NCBI GenBank assembly: GCA_034698045.1
Contig: JAQGAU010000185.1
Location: 1 to 35,636 of the forward strand
Direction: 5' to 3'
Source of the DNA: Paramacrobiotus richtersi
Taxonomy: Eukaryota > Tardigrada > Eutardigrada > Parachela > Macrobiotidae
DNA: 35,636 nucleotides
Shown here: positions 22,339 to 33,514 of the stretch, in pieces
How positions within the stretch are numbered: the stretch's first letter is position 1
Layout: every line of letters begins with the position of its first letter
Notes under the pieces: generated by a model
What the model was told of the DNA's origin: nothing
Seen by the model: only the letters and a program-made list of their open reading frames with translations
The model's database searches: none
Made by a program: the position numbers and the translations under genes

Positions 22339-24058
22339 ATGGCATCTGACCATACATTATCAGGCCTCCCTGAAAAAATCTTGGCGGCTGTTGGCTTTTT
22401 GCCGTTATCGGTAATTTCCAAGAAAACTTGTAAATGGCGTTGTATCAAAGTGCTAAACAAAGTTTTTCTCTGCGTGGCAGTAATGTTTATTATAGGAGAA
22501 GCGTTCCGCGGTTCAATCGACATTATGAGGCTGTTCTCCAATGCTATGTCGGAACCGACTACCGAACGCAAAAGTCCAGTTCTGCTTGTTTTATCTGATG
22601 TTGCGTATGTAATTTTTCACGTCCAACCAGTTATCGTATTGACCGTATTCCTTGTGAAACGCGAATCATGGCATAACGTCCAAAACTGTTTTCGTGTGAT
22701 TGCCGGTCTTAGTGGTAGATGGGTCGAGAAAACGGCTGTCTGGAGACGAAATGCAAATATTCTTTCTTGCATCACGTTGCTGGTGACAGTGTACTGGGAG
22801 TACATAGAATGGCGTGGGTATTTTGACGAATATCCGATATGGTACTCCCCGCATTTTCAAGACGCCTTCGCTCCGTTGCCGCTGAAAGTGACCGCCAAGC
22901 AATCCGTGATAAGTTGGATTGTGTTATGTACGCTTCCGTACATTTTCGCCCAGCAAGTGTATGTTTGCGTGATCGTCAGCGCTGTCATTCTGCGTGATAT
23001 CTGCGATGAATGTTTGACAAAAATAAGAATACTGCGCATGCAGCTTGTGGAAGTGCCGAATGAGAAAATTGCTGCAGTCGCTGTTAAAGAATTGCGGGAA
23101 TTTCATTCGAAACTGATTCATTGCATGGACGAATTGAATGGCCTGTACAGCTGGACTTTGCTGACCGTTTTTCAGTGCAATTTGGGCATGGCATGCTCTT
23201 TTTTAACGTCAATCCTTTTCGCGCCTGCAACCGTGATAATGGGGCATATCCTGAACTACAGCAGTGTAGTGATTTTCTTCAGTTACGCTGTGGTATTGGC
23301 AGTCCCGCTGGTGCAAGTCTACGAAAGGGTAAAGTTAGACAAATTTTGCAGCAAATAATAAGCTATATTGTACGTATACAGCGTATACAAAATTCATGCA
23401 AATCAGGCAGCGAAGTGACGGCACAAACAGACAATGTCACATGAACGGAGTTTTTGTACGTGCTAAATTAGCACTGCTAATTATAATTATTTGTTATGGG
23501 TGATTTCAGGCGGGTCGTTTCACGCTCGAGCTTAATCGGCTGGGTTGTGCTATGGAGAATTCAAGCAGACATAGCTGTCTGCCTAAAAGTGTAGGTCATG
23601 ACACACGATGAGACATGAATCGGCTTGTTCCAGAATGGTCGTTTCTGTACATTTTGAGAGAACAGAATTTAGCGAGAAGAGCACTTCACGTACAATCCAT
23701 GCACGGCGCATTTTTCACATATTCTTCGTGTGATTAATAGGAACAAACACTGGTGGAGGCAGTTCGTGACCTGGAGGGAATATCCCGGAATTACGTCCTT
23801 TGCTTCACTGGTGGTGGTATAGTGTATTATTCGCGCGATTTGTTGACAGCGGTAAGAAGGATCCGCTTTGCGTTCACGTAGCGTACTAGGTTACAATGAT
23901 TTTCGTTGCAGGCATGCACATTTCTGGTTACCACAGGCTTCTTGGTTCAGGAAATTGTCAGCAATGCAAATAACCAGCAGAACCGAACCGCAGAATTGGC
24001 TTACGGTACGGCCGGCTGTCGTCCATGCTGCAGCTACAATATGACTCATTCTACTTAA
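22339..24058 (+). CDS. Gr-like seven-TM receptor, copy 7 (group A), intact
   Basis: Exons 22339-23328, 23510-23590, 23741-23851 and 23912-24058 give 442 codons, all junctions GT-AG and phase 0. It is the duplicate of the gene at 790: exon 1 has the same length (330 codons), intron 1 is nearly identical, and 5' and 3' flanks match. Differences are scattered substitutions and a three-codon shorter tail (AYGTAGCRPCCSYN). Exon 3 reads YYSRDLLTA where other copies have YSRGLLTA, a charge change at the mouth of the last membrane segment. The start is the first in-frame ATG shared with copy 1 (MASDHTLSGLPEKILAAVGF). The role is inferred as a chemoreceptor-type ion channel in the plasma membrane. Confidence 0.8.
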
Positions 24059-25259
24059 CGTTTTTGGCATATTCAATTATCATCTGCTCTTGTCCTTAGC
24101 AAGGATTGACATGTATTATACGCGGCCTTCATTATGTACGTGCGGTCTCACAAAAACCGGTTCTTTTGCTTTAATTATACCGATATTTTCTTGTCTTGAC
24201 CTTTGAGCTTAAGCATTTTAGCCAGGTTTAACCACCCAAGAGCTGAAATGTCGCTTCAGCAACGCGCAGAAAAATAAAAACTTGGTTGGTCTGACGAGGA
24301 ATTTCGGCACTTCGGTCGCATCGCATACGTATACAAGTTGGTACGTCCAATAATAGTCAATAATCAGACCAAGATTGACCTTTGCCGTTCACAGTCTCTG
24401 AAACTTCATTTCGCGAGTTTAGCGTTTCTGAATAAGGGTATAGTGATATGTATAAACTGGCATTGCGCCAGGCGCAAAACTTACTTATTAATAATTTCGC
24501 AAGCAGTTCGGAGTCTAGATAGAAATAGTTGCTGCTCGTTACACTTAACGCATCTGTCCGTTCAACACGTTTCACACACACAGCCAATGCATCTCCCCAT
24601 TACATGATTGTCCATCAGGACTGGGATCACCGTGTTTCTATATTTGATATGACAGGTAACTGAAAGGTTTCAAGTACAAAGTAGACAAACGATACCCGCT
24701 TGTGTCCGTTGGGATTGTTCTTGCATTTTTTGTTAACGCTCTAAGGTTACGACGACCATACACGCAAAATTTGATGGCGCCGGCCGGTTTCACGGTACAG
24801 AACTAATACGCTTTGGCTCAACAGCAGGTGATGTCTCAAGATAAGCCTAATAAATTTAACTAGTTTTAAAGCCTCCAACTTTAACTATTTTCTAAACATA
24901 AAATCAAATTGGAGCAATCTGCGCTTTTTAAAGCCGCAGATTGTCCTCTTATGCTTTCCGGAGAAAACACGTTTCTTGCGCTCTGTACTGATCAGGCAGG
25001 CACACAAGAAACAATACAGTGCAGACGCAAGAGATCCTGTTCCAGATCAGCTGTGCGACCGGGTCACTTGTTTGGACAGAAAAACTGGAACCTTTCGAAA
25101 ACGGGACCACACTGTGGAAATTTGCATACAACAGAATTCATACAAAAGGTGTCAGAAAGCAAAAAATACAATAATACTGTGCTTACAGAAGTTACAGTAA
25201 CAATGATACCGGCTTGTTCTGTAAACTCAGCATGTTTGTTTAGCAAACAGTGTGCTGGG
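24059..25259. other. intergenic between copies 7 and 8
   Basis: Duplicate of 2508-3170, with an extra ~390-bp stretch (24295-24685) and an extra ~190-bp stretch (24898-25090). Neither shows clear terminal repeats, and no gene is recognised. Confidence 0.55.
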
Positions 25260-25295
25260 GCGACGAAAATAATCATCCGCAAGCGACAGTCATGA
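25260..25295 (+). promoter_or_regulatory. conserved 5' module of copy 8
   Basis: Same block as at 3171-3206, nearly identical, at the same distance (60 bp) from the preferred ATG. Confidence 0.4.
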
Positions 25296-25354
25296 GGCCG
25301 CCAGTTTTTAATGCCTACGTACATTTTGCGGACCAGTTTTTGATCGGCAAGAAG

Positions 25355-27039
25355 ATGAATGCAGACGAATCGTTCATTGGAGTACCAGAGAAAATCTTGG
25401 CCGCTGTTGGTTTTTTGCCGTTCTCCAAATGTTTCAAAAATTCATTAACACCGTGCAACCGAAAAATTCTGAACAAAGCTCTTTGTTGCATTGCCGTTAT
25501 ATTTATTCTAGGAGGAGCACTCCGCGGCTGTATTGAAATTTCAAGGCTTGTTTCCGATGCCATAGCGGAGCCGACCGCTGAGAATATCAGCCCGACACTC
25601 CACGCCATGTCTGAAGTTTCTGATGGTATTTTTCCATTTCAACCGGTCATCATATTGTCTATTTTCCTATTCAAACGCAGTTCCTGGTGGGATAATGTCC
25701 AGGTTCCCCTTCGGGAAACAGCCGGTTTCGGCAGTTTATGGGTCACGAAACATGCCGCTTGGAGACGCACTGGAACCGCTCTCTCTTGTGTCACTCTGGC
25801 ACTGACAGTTTTATGGGAGTGTGCGGACTGGCTCGCATATCTTGATCAGAACCCACAATATTGCTCGAAGGATTTCGGAAGCGCCTTTGCTCCGTTGCCG
25901 ATCAGGGTCACGGCCACTCAGGACATCGTAATCTGGGCTGTTTTCTGCTCGCTTCCGCATTATTTGACCCTGCAGGTTTATATCTGCGTTATCGTTTACG
26001 CGATCATTCTAGGAGATGCATGCGATGAATTTTTGTTTAAGATAAACGATATACGTAAGCAGGTTTCCGATGGTCAGTATGAGAAGAACATTAGTGGTGT
26101 TATTCGCGAGATGCAAGAGTTCCATTTGAAACTGATTCTCTGTATGAATAAGCTGAATGCTGTGTTCAGCTGGATTTTGTTCGTTATCTTTACGTCCAAT
26201 CTGGCGTTGGCATGCTCCTTTGTTACGGCTATAATCGTCGCACCTTCAAGTTCCCTGATGGGAAGCATCGCACACTGCATCAGTGTGCTGCTTTTCTTCG
26301 CTTATAGTGTGTTATTTGCGGTCCCACTGGTACAAGTTTACGAAAAGGTATACTAAGTAACGAAACACTTGTATTTGAACTCTTTCACATTTTACTTTCG
26401 TACACGGTCCATTCTTGGTTGTCCTTCTGCCCCGGTTACTGAAACGGCGGATTTACCACAGCTGACATATTTTATCACGGCCCTTTTTTGCAGGCCGACC
26501 GATTCGCGCTGGAGTTGTATGAGTTGCGATTGGAAATGGAGAGCTCGACGAGTGCAGAAGTTGTGGCGGAAAACGTGAGTTTGCTCTACCTTGGTGACCA
26601 TCATCGTTCTATATTCATTAGGAGAGTGCTGAAGCTGTTATTTTACGAACTTTATTCTTGGCATCATGTAGTTTAACGTTTCATGATTTTTTGGTTCAAA
26701 TTGGCTAGAGACTAGCCATTGTGCAATCGGTACAAGCCATGGAGGATAGAGCGCGGAATTTTGTCCCTTGTTTCACTGGCGGAAGCATTTTGTGGTACTC
26801 GCGAGGCCTACTGACAGCGGTATGAAAAAGACCACGCTGGATTTATATCGTCACACATCTATCGGGTTCGTATAACGCTTTGCTGTAATTGAGTATTTCT
26901 GTAGGCATGCACTTTCCTCGTTTCAACTGGCTTTTTAGTCCAGGAAATCGTCAGCAACTACGCACGAACAGCACCAGCTCCGCACAGCGTACCCGACTGC
27001 CATCCTTGTTGCAACTACAACAACAGTCAACAAAGTTGA
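25355..27039 (+). CDS. Gr-like seven-TM receptor, copy 8 (group B), intact
   Basis: Exons 25355-26347, 26494-26574, 26709-26819 and 26905-27039 give 439 codons with phase-0 introns. It is the duplicate of the gene at 3266 and keeps RLVS after the first membrane segment, which that copy lacks. Landmarks: MNADESFIGVPEKILAAVGF, GDACDEFL (Arg replaced by Gly), LALACSF, PLVQVYEK, YSRGLLTA, ACTFLVSTGFLVQE and DCHPCCNYN. The frame is open from 25250 through the conserved 5' module, with an upstream ATG at 25292. I prefer 25355 because it aligns with all paralogue starts. Confidence 0.8.
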
Positions 27040-27842
27040 AACCCACTTTAACGCGTCCTATCTTTTTGCAGTGCCCATTATACATGTAATTGTACTGTGC
27101 AAGGATCATATTCCCGTCTGGTTATATGTCATCGAGAATCAAATGATGCTGTCCAGTTATGCCTAGCAGCCATTTTTGTTTGGCATCAAAATGCAAAACT
27201 GAGAAGCTGAGTCAAAATGGGCCACGCAACTCGCAGTCTGGGCTATATCTACAGCCTTGACTATTGCTTCCCGTTTAAAAGCGTTGAAAAACACCGCCAA
27301 ACATGAAGGGTCCCAGTATGTAATATGCTAGTTTTGCTGCGGCCCACAGGCCAGACCTCCAGCAATACGGTTGTCGATGTACTGCTTTGTCTTACCGATA
27401 GTCGGTTTGCCCTTGCGCAGTACGAGTATATGGTAACAAAGCGCTGACAATGGTAGCGAATGTCATTGAAACACGACTATCTCAATCACTGCGAAATGCT
27501 TAGGAAATAATCATCCACAAAGGGATTTTTAGGCCAGGTGGTCCATACTCCCGGTCTAACATTAAATATGAACTCTGGTTTCTGATATGAGTGGATTGAA
27601 TGACTATGATTCACTGTAATACGAGTTAGTCTACGAGTTTACACAGAACCATACCGGATTTCGGCCGAAGGCGAAAACTGCATAAAACTGAATTCATGCA
27701 AAAGGTTTCCGAAAACAAAAAATACAAACAATGAGAAGTTCCAGCAAATGATTCCGGCAGGTTCTGTACACTCATTGTCAGCATGTTTGTTAAGCAAACA
27801 GTGTACTGGGTACAGTGTACAGTTTACAGTGTACCGACAGGG
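27040..27842. other. intergenic between copies 8 and 9
   Basis: The first half resembles the 3' flanks at 18890-19110 and 29820-30020. From about 27530 it is the shared group B 5' flank. No gene is seen. Confidence 0.5.
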
Positions 27843-27877
27843 GCGACGAAGATAATCATCCGCAAGCGACTCTCATG
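27843..27877 (+). promoter_or_regulatory. conserved 5' module of pseudogene copy 9
   Basis: GCGACGAAGATAATCATCCG with CAAGCGACTCTCATGA, again about 60 bp before the start; preserved although the gene is decayed. Confidence 0.35.
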
Positions 27878-27936
27878 ATACCGCCAGGCTTTAGGCCTCT
27901 GTACATTTTCCGGCCTAGTTTTTGATCTACAAGAAT

Positions 27937-29652
27937 ATGAATCCAGACGTATCGTTAATTTGGGGCACCTGAGAAAATCCTGGCCGCTGTCGGCATTCTT
28001 CCGTTTTTCAGATGTTTCGAAAATCCCTTGATACCGCGCAATTGTAAAATTTTAAACCAAGCATTATTGTGAACAGCCGTTGTGTTTGTTCTAGGAGGAG
28101 CACTCCGCGGCTCTATCGATATTTCAAGGGTTATTTCCGATGCCATAGCGGAGCCGACCACCGAACATACGAGTCCAGTGCTCCATGCTATGTCCGAAGT
28201 TTCTGACGGTATTTTTCCCTTACAGACGGCCATCGTGTTGTCTATTTTGTTATTTAAATGCAGCTCCTGGTGGCACAGTGTACAGGTTCCCCTTCGCGAA
28301 ATTGTTGGTTTCGGCAGTTTAAGGCTCAAGAGATAAGCCACTTGGAAACGCGCTGGCACAAATCTGTCCTGCGTTACTCTAGTGCTGACAGTTTTATAGG
28401 AGTGTGCGGAATGGCGCGCCTTTCTTGATCAGAACCCACAATATTACTCCACGGATTTCGAAAAGGCCTTTGCTCTGCTACCGATCAGAATCACCACCAT
28501 CCAAGATATGACAATCTGGGTTATTTTTCGCTCACTGCCGAATTACTTAACCCAGCAAGTTTATATCTGCGTTATCGTCAATGCGGTCGTTGTACGAAAT
28601 GCGCGCGAATCGGCGCGATGCATTTTTAGATAAGCTCAGTGATGTACGCAGCCAGATTTCCAACGGACAATACGAAAAGAACGTTACTGGCGTTATTCAG
28701 GGGATGCATGAGTTTCATTTGAAACTAATTCTCTGCATGAATAAGCTGAATTATGTGCATAGCTGGATTTTAATGATAAGTTTTACGTCGAATTTTGCCC
28801 TGGCGAGCTCTTTTCTCACGGCCATCATCGTCGCAGCTTCCAGTTCCCAGACGGAAAGCATCGCATACTACAATAGTGTATTGCTTTTCTTCGGTCTTAG
28901 TGTTTTATTTGCGATCCCACTAGTGCAAGTATATGAAAAGGTAGAACAAGAAACATCACATTAATATTTGAAATCTGCTACGTTTTTGCTTTCACACACT
29001 ATCCGTTCTTGCTTGCTCTTCTGTCCCGGTTGCGGAAAAGCCGGGCATATTTTACCATGACCTGTTTTCGCTGGCCGACCGATTTGCGTTGAAATTGTGT
29101 GAGTCTCGACTAGCAATGGAAAGCTCTACGCGGGCAGATGTTGTGGCGGAGAACGTAAGTTGGTTCTATCATTATCTTGGATGCTACAGACTGTAAATCA
29201 ACTATCCGAAGAGCGTATCATCAATAAAAATCATGGGGCTATAGTTCGTAGGAAGGTGCTGAAGTTGTAATTCAAGAAACTGTATTCTTGGCACCATGCT
29301 CTTTATCCCTGACACATATTTCGTTCAAATGGCTAGGGACTTACCATTGTTCTTTACAATCCCTGGAGGAAAGAGTGCGGAATTTTGTTCCTTGTTTCAC
29401 TGGCGGTCACATTCTATAGTACTCCCGAGGACTACTGACCGTGGTATAGTCGAGACACGTTGCATCTATGTCGCCATACCGGGTTATTGTAACGCTCTGC
29501 AGTGTTTGCGTTTTCTGTCGGCATGCACTTTCCTCGTTTCAACCGGCTTTTTAGTCCGGGAAATCGTCAGCAATTATGCACGAACAACACCATTTCTCCA
29601 CATTGACTGCCATCATTGTTGCAGCCACAACAACAGTCACAAAAGTGGATAA
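27937..29652 (+). pseudogene. Gr-like receptor, copy 9 (group B), heavily decayed
   Basis: All four exons are recognisable (about 27937-28940, 29074-29154, 29337-29443, 29521-29652), but exon 1 has a one-base gain near 27960, TGA at 28070-28072, TAA at 28334-28336, TAG at 28397-28399 and an insertion of about 10 bases near 28605. The acceptor before exon 2 has changed from GCAG to GCTG, and that before exon 4 from GTAG to GTCG. Exon 3 has lost four bases and has an internal TAG. The exon 4 frame is still open (ACTFLVSTGFLVREIVSN, tail DCHHCCSHN). This is an old pseudogene. Confidence 0.9.
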
Positions 29653-30091
29653 TCGCCAGTCCCGTGAAAACCCATCGTTTTTCCGTGGGTTCCATGTACG
29701 AATCTTGTCCACGTATCACCTATATGTTATTATGTTTTTCGTCGGTAATCAAAATGTTCGTCTGCGTATACCTACAGTACAGCAGTAACCGATTCATCCT
29801 CACAAGCCTACGTATACATGTTATTACGTATAGCGCCAAGCATGGAGGGCCCGGTATGATTGTTTTGCCACAGGGCCTGTCCCAGCAGTACAGTCATGGA
29901 GGTTTTGCTTCGTATCAGTGGTAATTGATTTGTTTTCGGGCAGTACTTCTACGAGAATGTAGTAACAAAGCGCTGTGGATGTTATCGAGAGGTCATTCAA
30001 ATACGGCCTGCACGGTGTATATTTTAGAAAACTGCTGCTCAGTTTCTGAACAGGCTAAGTACGAATGCATTCTAATTTACCCAATGCGGTT

Positions 30092-30780
30092 GCAAACCAT
30101 CAGTAGAGAGAAATCTTTTGACCAAGGTGGCTTATGAGCATACAGCATTATTCTATTATATAGCATTTTGCAATAATACAAAAGGGGGGCAAATAGCAAT
30201 CATGCAAAAGTTTTATTGGCACAAAAAGTGCTGTATTTACACAGGTTACGGCGACGCCGCCGGCCTTGTTAGCATGTGTATTTAACAAGTAAACCGTTTC
30301 TCGGGGGATATTCGCATAAACATGGGAGCTACATTAATAAATTTTTTATTTGCACCCGCTACAAATGGGTAAAAGTTATAAATTTTTAAAGTTATCAATG
30401 TGTGACTTGACTTAACATAGCGGTCTATGGGTGATCTATAGATCACCATAGCTATGAGACAAGATTACGATTTAAATCAGATTGTCGGATCACACATAGA
30501 CCGCTATGTCAAGTCACACATTCAATAATATTATTGTGATACTAGAATTTATTGATAATTTTGAAAATGTTTAACTTTTAACCCTTTGCAGTGGATGCAA
30601 AATGCAAAATTTCTATGTGCTCCTTTAATTTAAGAGAATTTAGTGATATTCCTAGCTCCCACGTTCGTGCAAAATCCTCTGAGGGACGGTTTACTTGTAA
30701 GTAACGGTGCATTGGGGGCGACAAGCACTTATGAAACCGGCACATTTGACTTTCGGGAACACTTTTCCGTCCACTTCTGA
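30092..30780 (+). repeat. second detached 5' flank, split by a foldback element
   Basis: Resembles 19600-19885 up to the position of the start codon but no receptor exon follows. It is interrupted by the element at 30286-30697; removing that element and one TAA restores contiguity with the paralogue. Confidence 0.7.
30286..30697. mobile_element. TAA-flanked foldback MITE
   Basis: A 412-bp element with ends CAAGTAAACCG and CGGTTTACTTG, flanked by TAA at 30283-30285 and 30698-30700. The arms of roughly 150-200 bp are imperfect reverse complements (CATGGGAGCTA, GTGTGACTTGAC, AGCGGTCTATG). An 18-bp perfect palindrome, GGTGATCTATAGATCACC, lies at 30430-30447. A 3-bp TWA-type duplication is typical of PIF/Harbinger elements, but the assignment is tentative. 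Confidence 0.75.
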
Positions 30781-31353
30781 TGATGCAAATGTATTTTCGG
30801 TTGAACGGGCAATACGTATGTATTCTCCACTGTTTGCTTCGTTTTCTTGTCTTTTCCACCTTGTCGGCTTTTAATCCATACATTTCTCGTGTACTGTTAC
30901 ATTCGATGTTGTCCATGCAAACGTTGTCCATTAAAGTCATTACGTTAATTTAATAACGGACTGTGATGCCTTGCGCGACACGGCTTTCTTTGGCACTATA
31001 CAAATGCACACAAAACGAGTGACCTTTCGAGTATAGTTACGCTAATCAAAATACAGTAATCAGTTAAATGCTTCTTGTTATTTGCACAATCTTCCTCTGT
31101 GGATTTCGGAGGAGACTCTGGCATATGTACTTCGCACTGTAGGACTGTGTAAACAATACGTGCAAAAATCTACAGACATACAGTTACTATAGGACTGTCG
31201 ATTTCGTTCTGTAAAATCACCAAATGTTTCTGGTCATAAGAAAATAGCGACGATAAGCACGTACAAAAACTTGGGGTTAATTCTCGGCCGCTGCACTCTC
31301 CTGAAGTGTCGAGAAGTTATGTTTTGTCGGCCGCCTGCTTGATGGATCAGCCA
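30781..31353. other. intergenic and 5' flank of copy 10
   Basis: The first part is shared with 5386-5694. From about 31020 it is shared with the flank of copy 5 (16600-16935). No gene. Confidence 0.5.
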
Positions 31354-32091
31354 ATGAATTCAGAACTCTCGCTAACTGGAACGCCGGAGAAAATTTTAGC
31401 TGCTGCTGGCTTTTTGCCGGTTTACGCTTTTCCGGGAAAACCTGTGAAATGGCATTTCACTGGCGTTTTGGACAAATCTCTTCGTTGCATACCCATGGTG
31501 TTCATCGTAGGAGGTGCGTTACGCGGCTTGATGGAAACTACACAGCTTGTGTTCCATGCACTAGCCGATCCAACCAGCGAACTCAAAACTCCAGTACTTC
31601 ACGCTATGTCCGAAATTTCTGATGCCGTTTTCCCCTTTCAACCAGTCATCGTGTTGTCTGTTTTGTTATGCAAACGCAGTTCCTGGTGGCATAACTTCCA
31701 GGTTTCCCTTCGGGAACTTATTGGTTTCGGCAGTTTGTGGGTCAAAAAGGGAGCCAGTTGGAGACGAACTGGAACTATTCTCTCTAGTGCAACGCTAATT
31801 TTGACAGTTTTATGGGAGTACGTGGAATGGCGCGCATTTCTTTATCAAAACCCGCAGTACTACTCCTCGGAGTTTGACAGCGCATTTGCTCCGTTACCGG
31901 TCAGTGTAACGGCCACTCAAGATATCATTATCTGGGGTGTTTTCTGCTCACTTCCGCATTATTTTACACAGCAAGTTTATATCTGCGTTATCGTGTACGC
32001 GGTCATTCTACGCGATGCGTGCGATGAGTTTCTGGTTAAGATCAATGGTATGCGTGCAGAAGTGGCTCAATCTGTACCAAAGTTGAAATGA
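31354..32091 (+). pseudogene. Gr-like receptor, copy 10 (group C), 3'-truncated
   Basis: From the ATG at 31354 (MNSELSLTGTPEKILAAAGF) the frame is clean for 245 codons and covers membrane segments one to four, up to RDACDEFLVKINGM; it then diverges (RAEVAQSVPKLK) and stops at 32089-32091. A hairpin and a 79-bp minisatellite follow at once, and exons 2 to 4 are not found downstream. An alternative ATG lies at 31342. It is the best-preserved group C N-terminal half; its relative at 16936 has the 3' exons but a broken exon 1. A truncated four-segment product could be made but would not form a normal receptor. Confidence 0.75.
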
Positions 32092-32138
32092 ATTGTCACT
32101 GTCTCGTTGCGTACCCGGCGCAACGGGACAGTGACAAT
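32092..32138. repeat. 20-bp-arm hairpin after copy 10
   Basis: ATTGTCACTGTCTCGTTGCG and its reverse complement with one mismatch, separated by seven bases. It begins two bases after the stop codon of the truncated receptor. Confidence 0.85.
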
Positions 32139-32171
32139 GCATAACCGATGCAACGCGATAGAAAGAAATAA

Positions 32172-32653
32172 GCGCAACAGCCGCAACGGGCATGTTGCTG
32201 GTATGGACTATGCTGGAAAGTACCGCAACAGGGGCAACACCATTATATAAGCGCAACAGCCGCAACGGGCATGTTTCTGGTAGGTACCATGCCGACAACA
32301 GCCGCAACAGGGGCAACACCATTATATAAGCGCAACAGCCGCAACGGGCATGTTTCTGGTAGGTACCATGCCGAATACAGCCGCAACAGGGGCAACAGGG
32401 GCAACTCCATTATATAAGCGCAACAGCCGCAACGGGCATGTTTCTGGTAGGTACCATGCCGAAAACAGCCGCAACAGGGGCAACACCATTATATAAGCGC
32501 AACAGCCGCGACGGGCATGTTGCTGGTAGGTACTATGCTGTAAACTGCCGCAACAGGGGCAACGCCAGTATATAAGCGCAACAGCCGCAACGGGCATGTT
32601 GCTGGTAGGTTCTATGCTGAAGACAGCCGCAACAGGGCAGCACTATTATATAA
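32172..32653. repeat. 79-bp minisatellite, six units
   Basis: Units start at 32172, 32251, 32330, 32418, 32497 and 32576 with GCGCAACAGCCGCAACGGGC. One unit is nine bases longer through an extra GGGGCAACA. Each unit also holds smaller CCGCAAC and GGCAAC repeats. Confidence 0.95.
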
Positions 32654-33508
32654 GCCCAAGAAGCGCGACGGCCAGGATTATTAGTACAGATAAATAGGTT
32701 TCGGATGCCTGCAAATATCTTCCAAGTTTTACCGGTTATTTCCCACACGGAAAACAAAATTTGCATCGTTTGGGGCATCGGCGTATGCAAGTGCGGTGCT
32801 GAAATATTGTCGAATTTTATCGTGTAAGACATGTACTTATTACATTTAGCGATTACTGGAAGATGACCAGTTTAGTCCACATAACCTAACGGGAGAATGC
32901 CAGCATTCCTTTCCGAAGATGTCCTTGAATGCATTGGCTAGTTTCTGTTTGGAAGGCTCAGATGATATCGTTATCGAGATTCTGCGCGTAATTTTTTGCA
33001 AGTCTTTCGAAGTGTTTACTTCAAGGCGCGAGTTCCCAGTGGTGTCTGTTGTCAGCTTTCCTTCATTGATACTGGCTTGCTAGCCGCTGCGGATGCAGTA
33101 TCCATACGCTCTGATGAAAATTATTACGGTATTACGTTCCTGTTTTCAGAATACGGTTTTCAGAAGAAAAACAGCAGTGTGTTTTAACAGATTTCTTCAT
33201 TATTATGTTTTGTAGCTTTGCGAGTATGCAATGTTGTGGACTGCGCCGGTCACAGAACGTCAAAACTGCCGCACCCCTTACCAATATCCAGGCCGGTACT
33301 TCCTTTTGTAAAGATGTCTTGAAAGATGGTGCAATAGGTAGGTACACTTGACTTTCAAGCGGTGCAGCCGGTGCTCACATGTTTTGCACGAGTAGCCAAT
33401 TTGCAGAATTAGCAGAAGACTGGGAAAGGTAGTGTGCAATAACGTAGCCACAGACTTTTCTTTTCTTTTACATCGTTCGCTACAAATAACACAGCTTCAG
33501 ATACGGTG
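32654..33508. other. intergenic, no supported gene
   Basis: No receptor exons, repeats or recognisable frames are seen. The missing exons of copy 10 are not here. Confidence 0.5.
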
Positions 33509-33514
33509 TACGTA

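Larger units (their letters stand above)
21640..27085. repeat. segmental duplication of 88-5005 (two receptor genes)
   Basis: The A-B gene pair with its introns, spacer and flanks recurs in the same order and orientation. Identity is high by eye in exons and in much of the non-coding sequence. The similarity starts near GAAATCTCTATTTCTAT in both. Confidence 0.9.

Noticed and set aside
32322..32597. 91-codon repetitive minus-strand frame
   Set aside because: It is the translation of the 79-bp minisatellite; the frame breaks with unit length.
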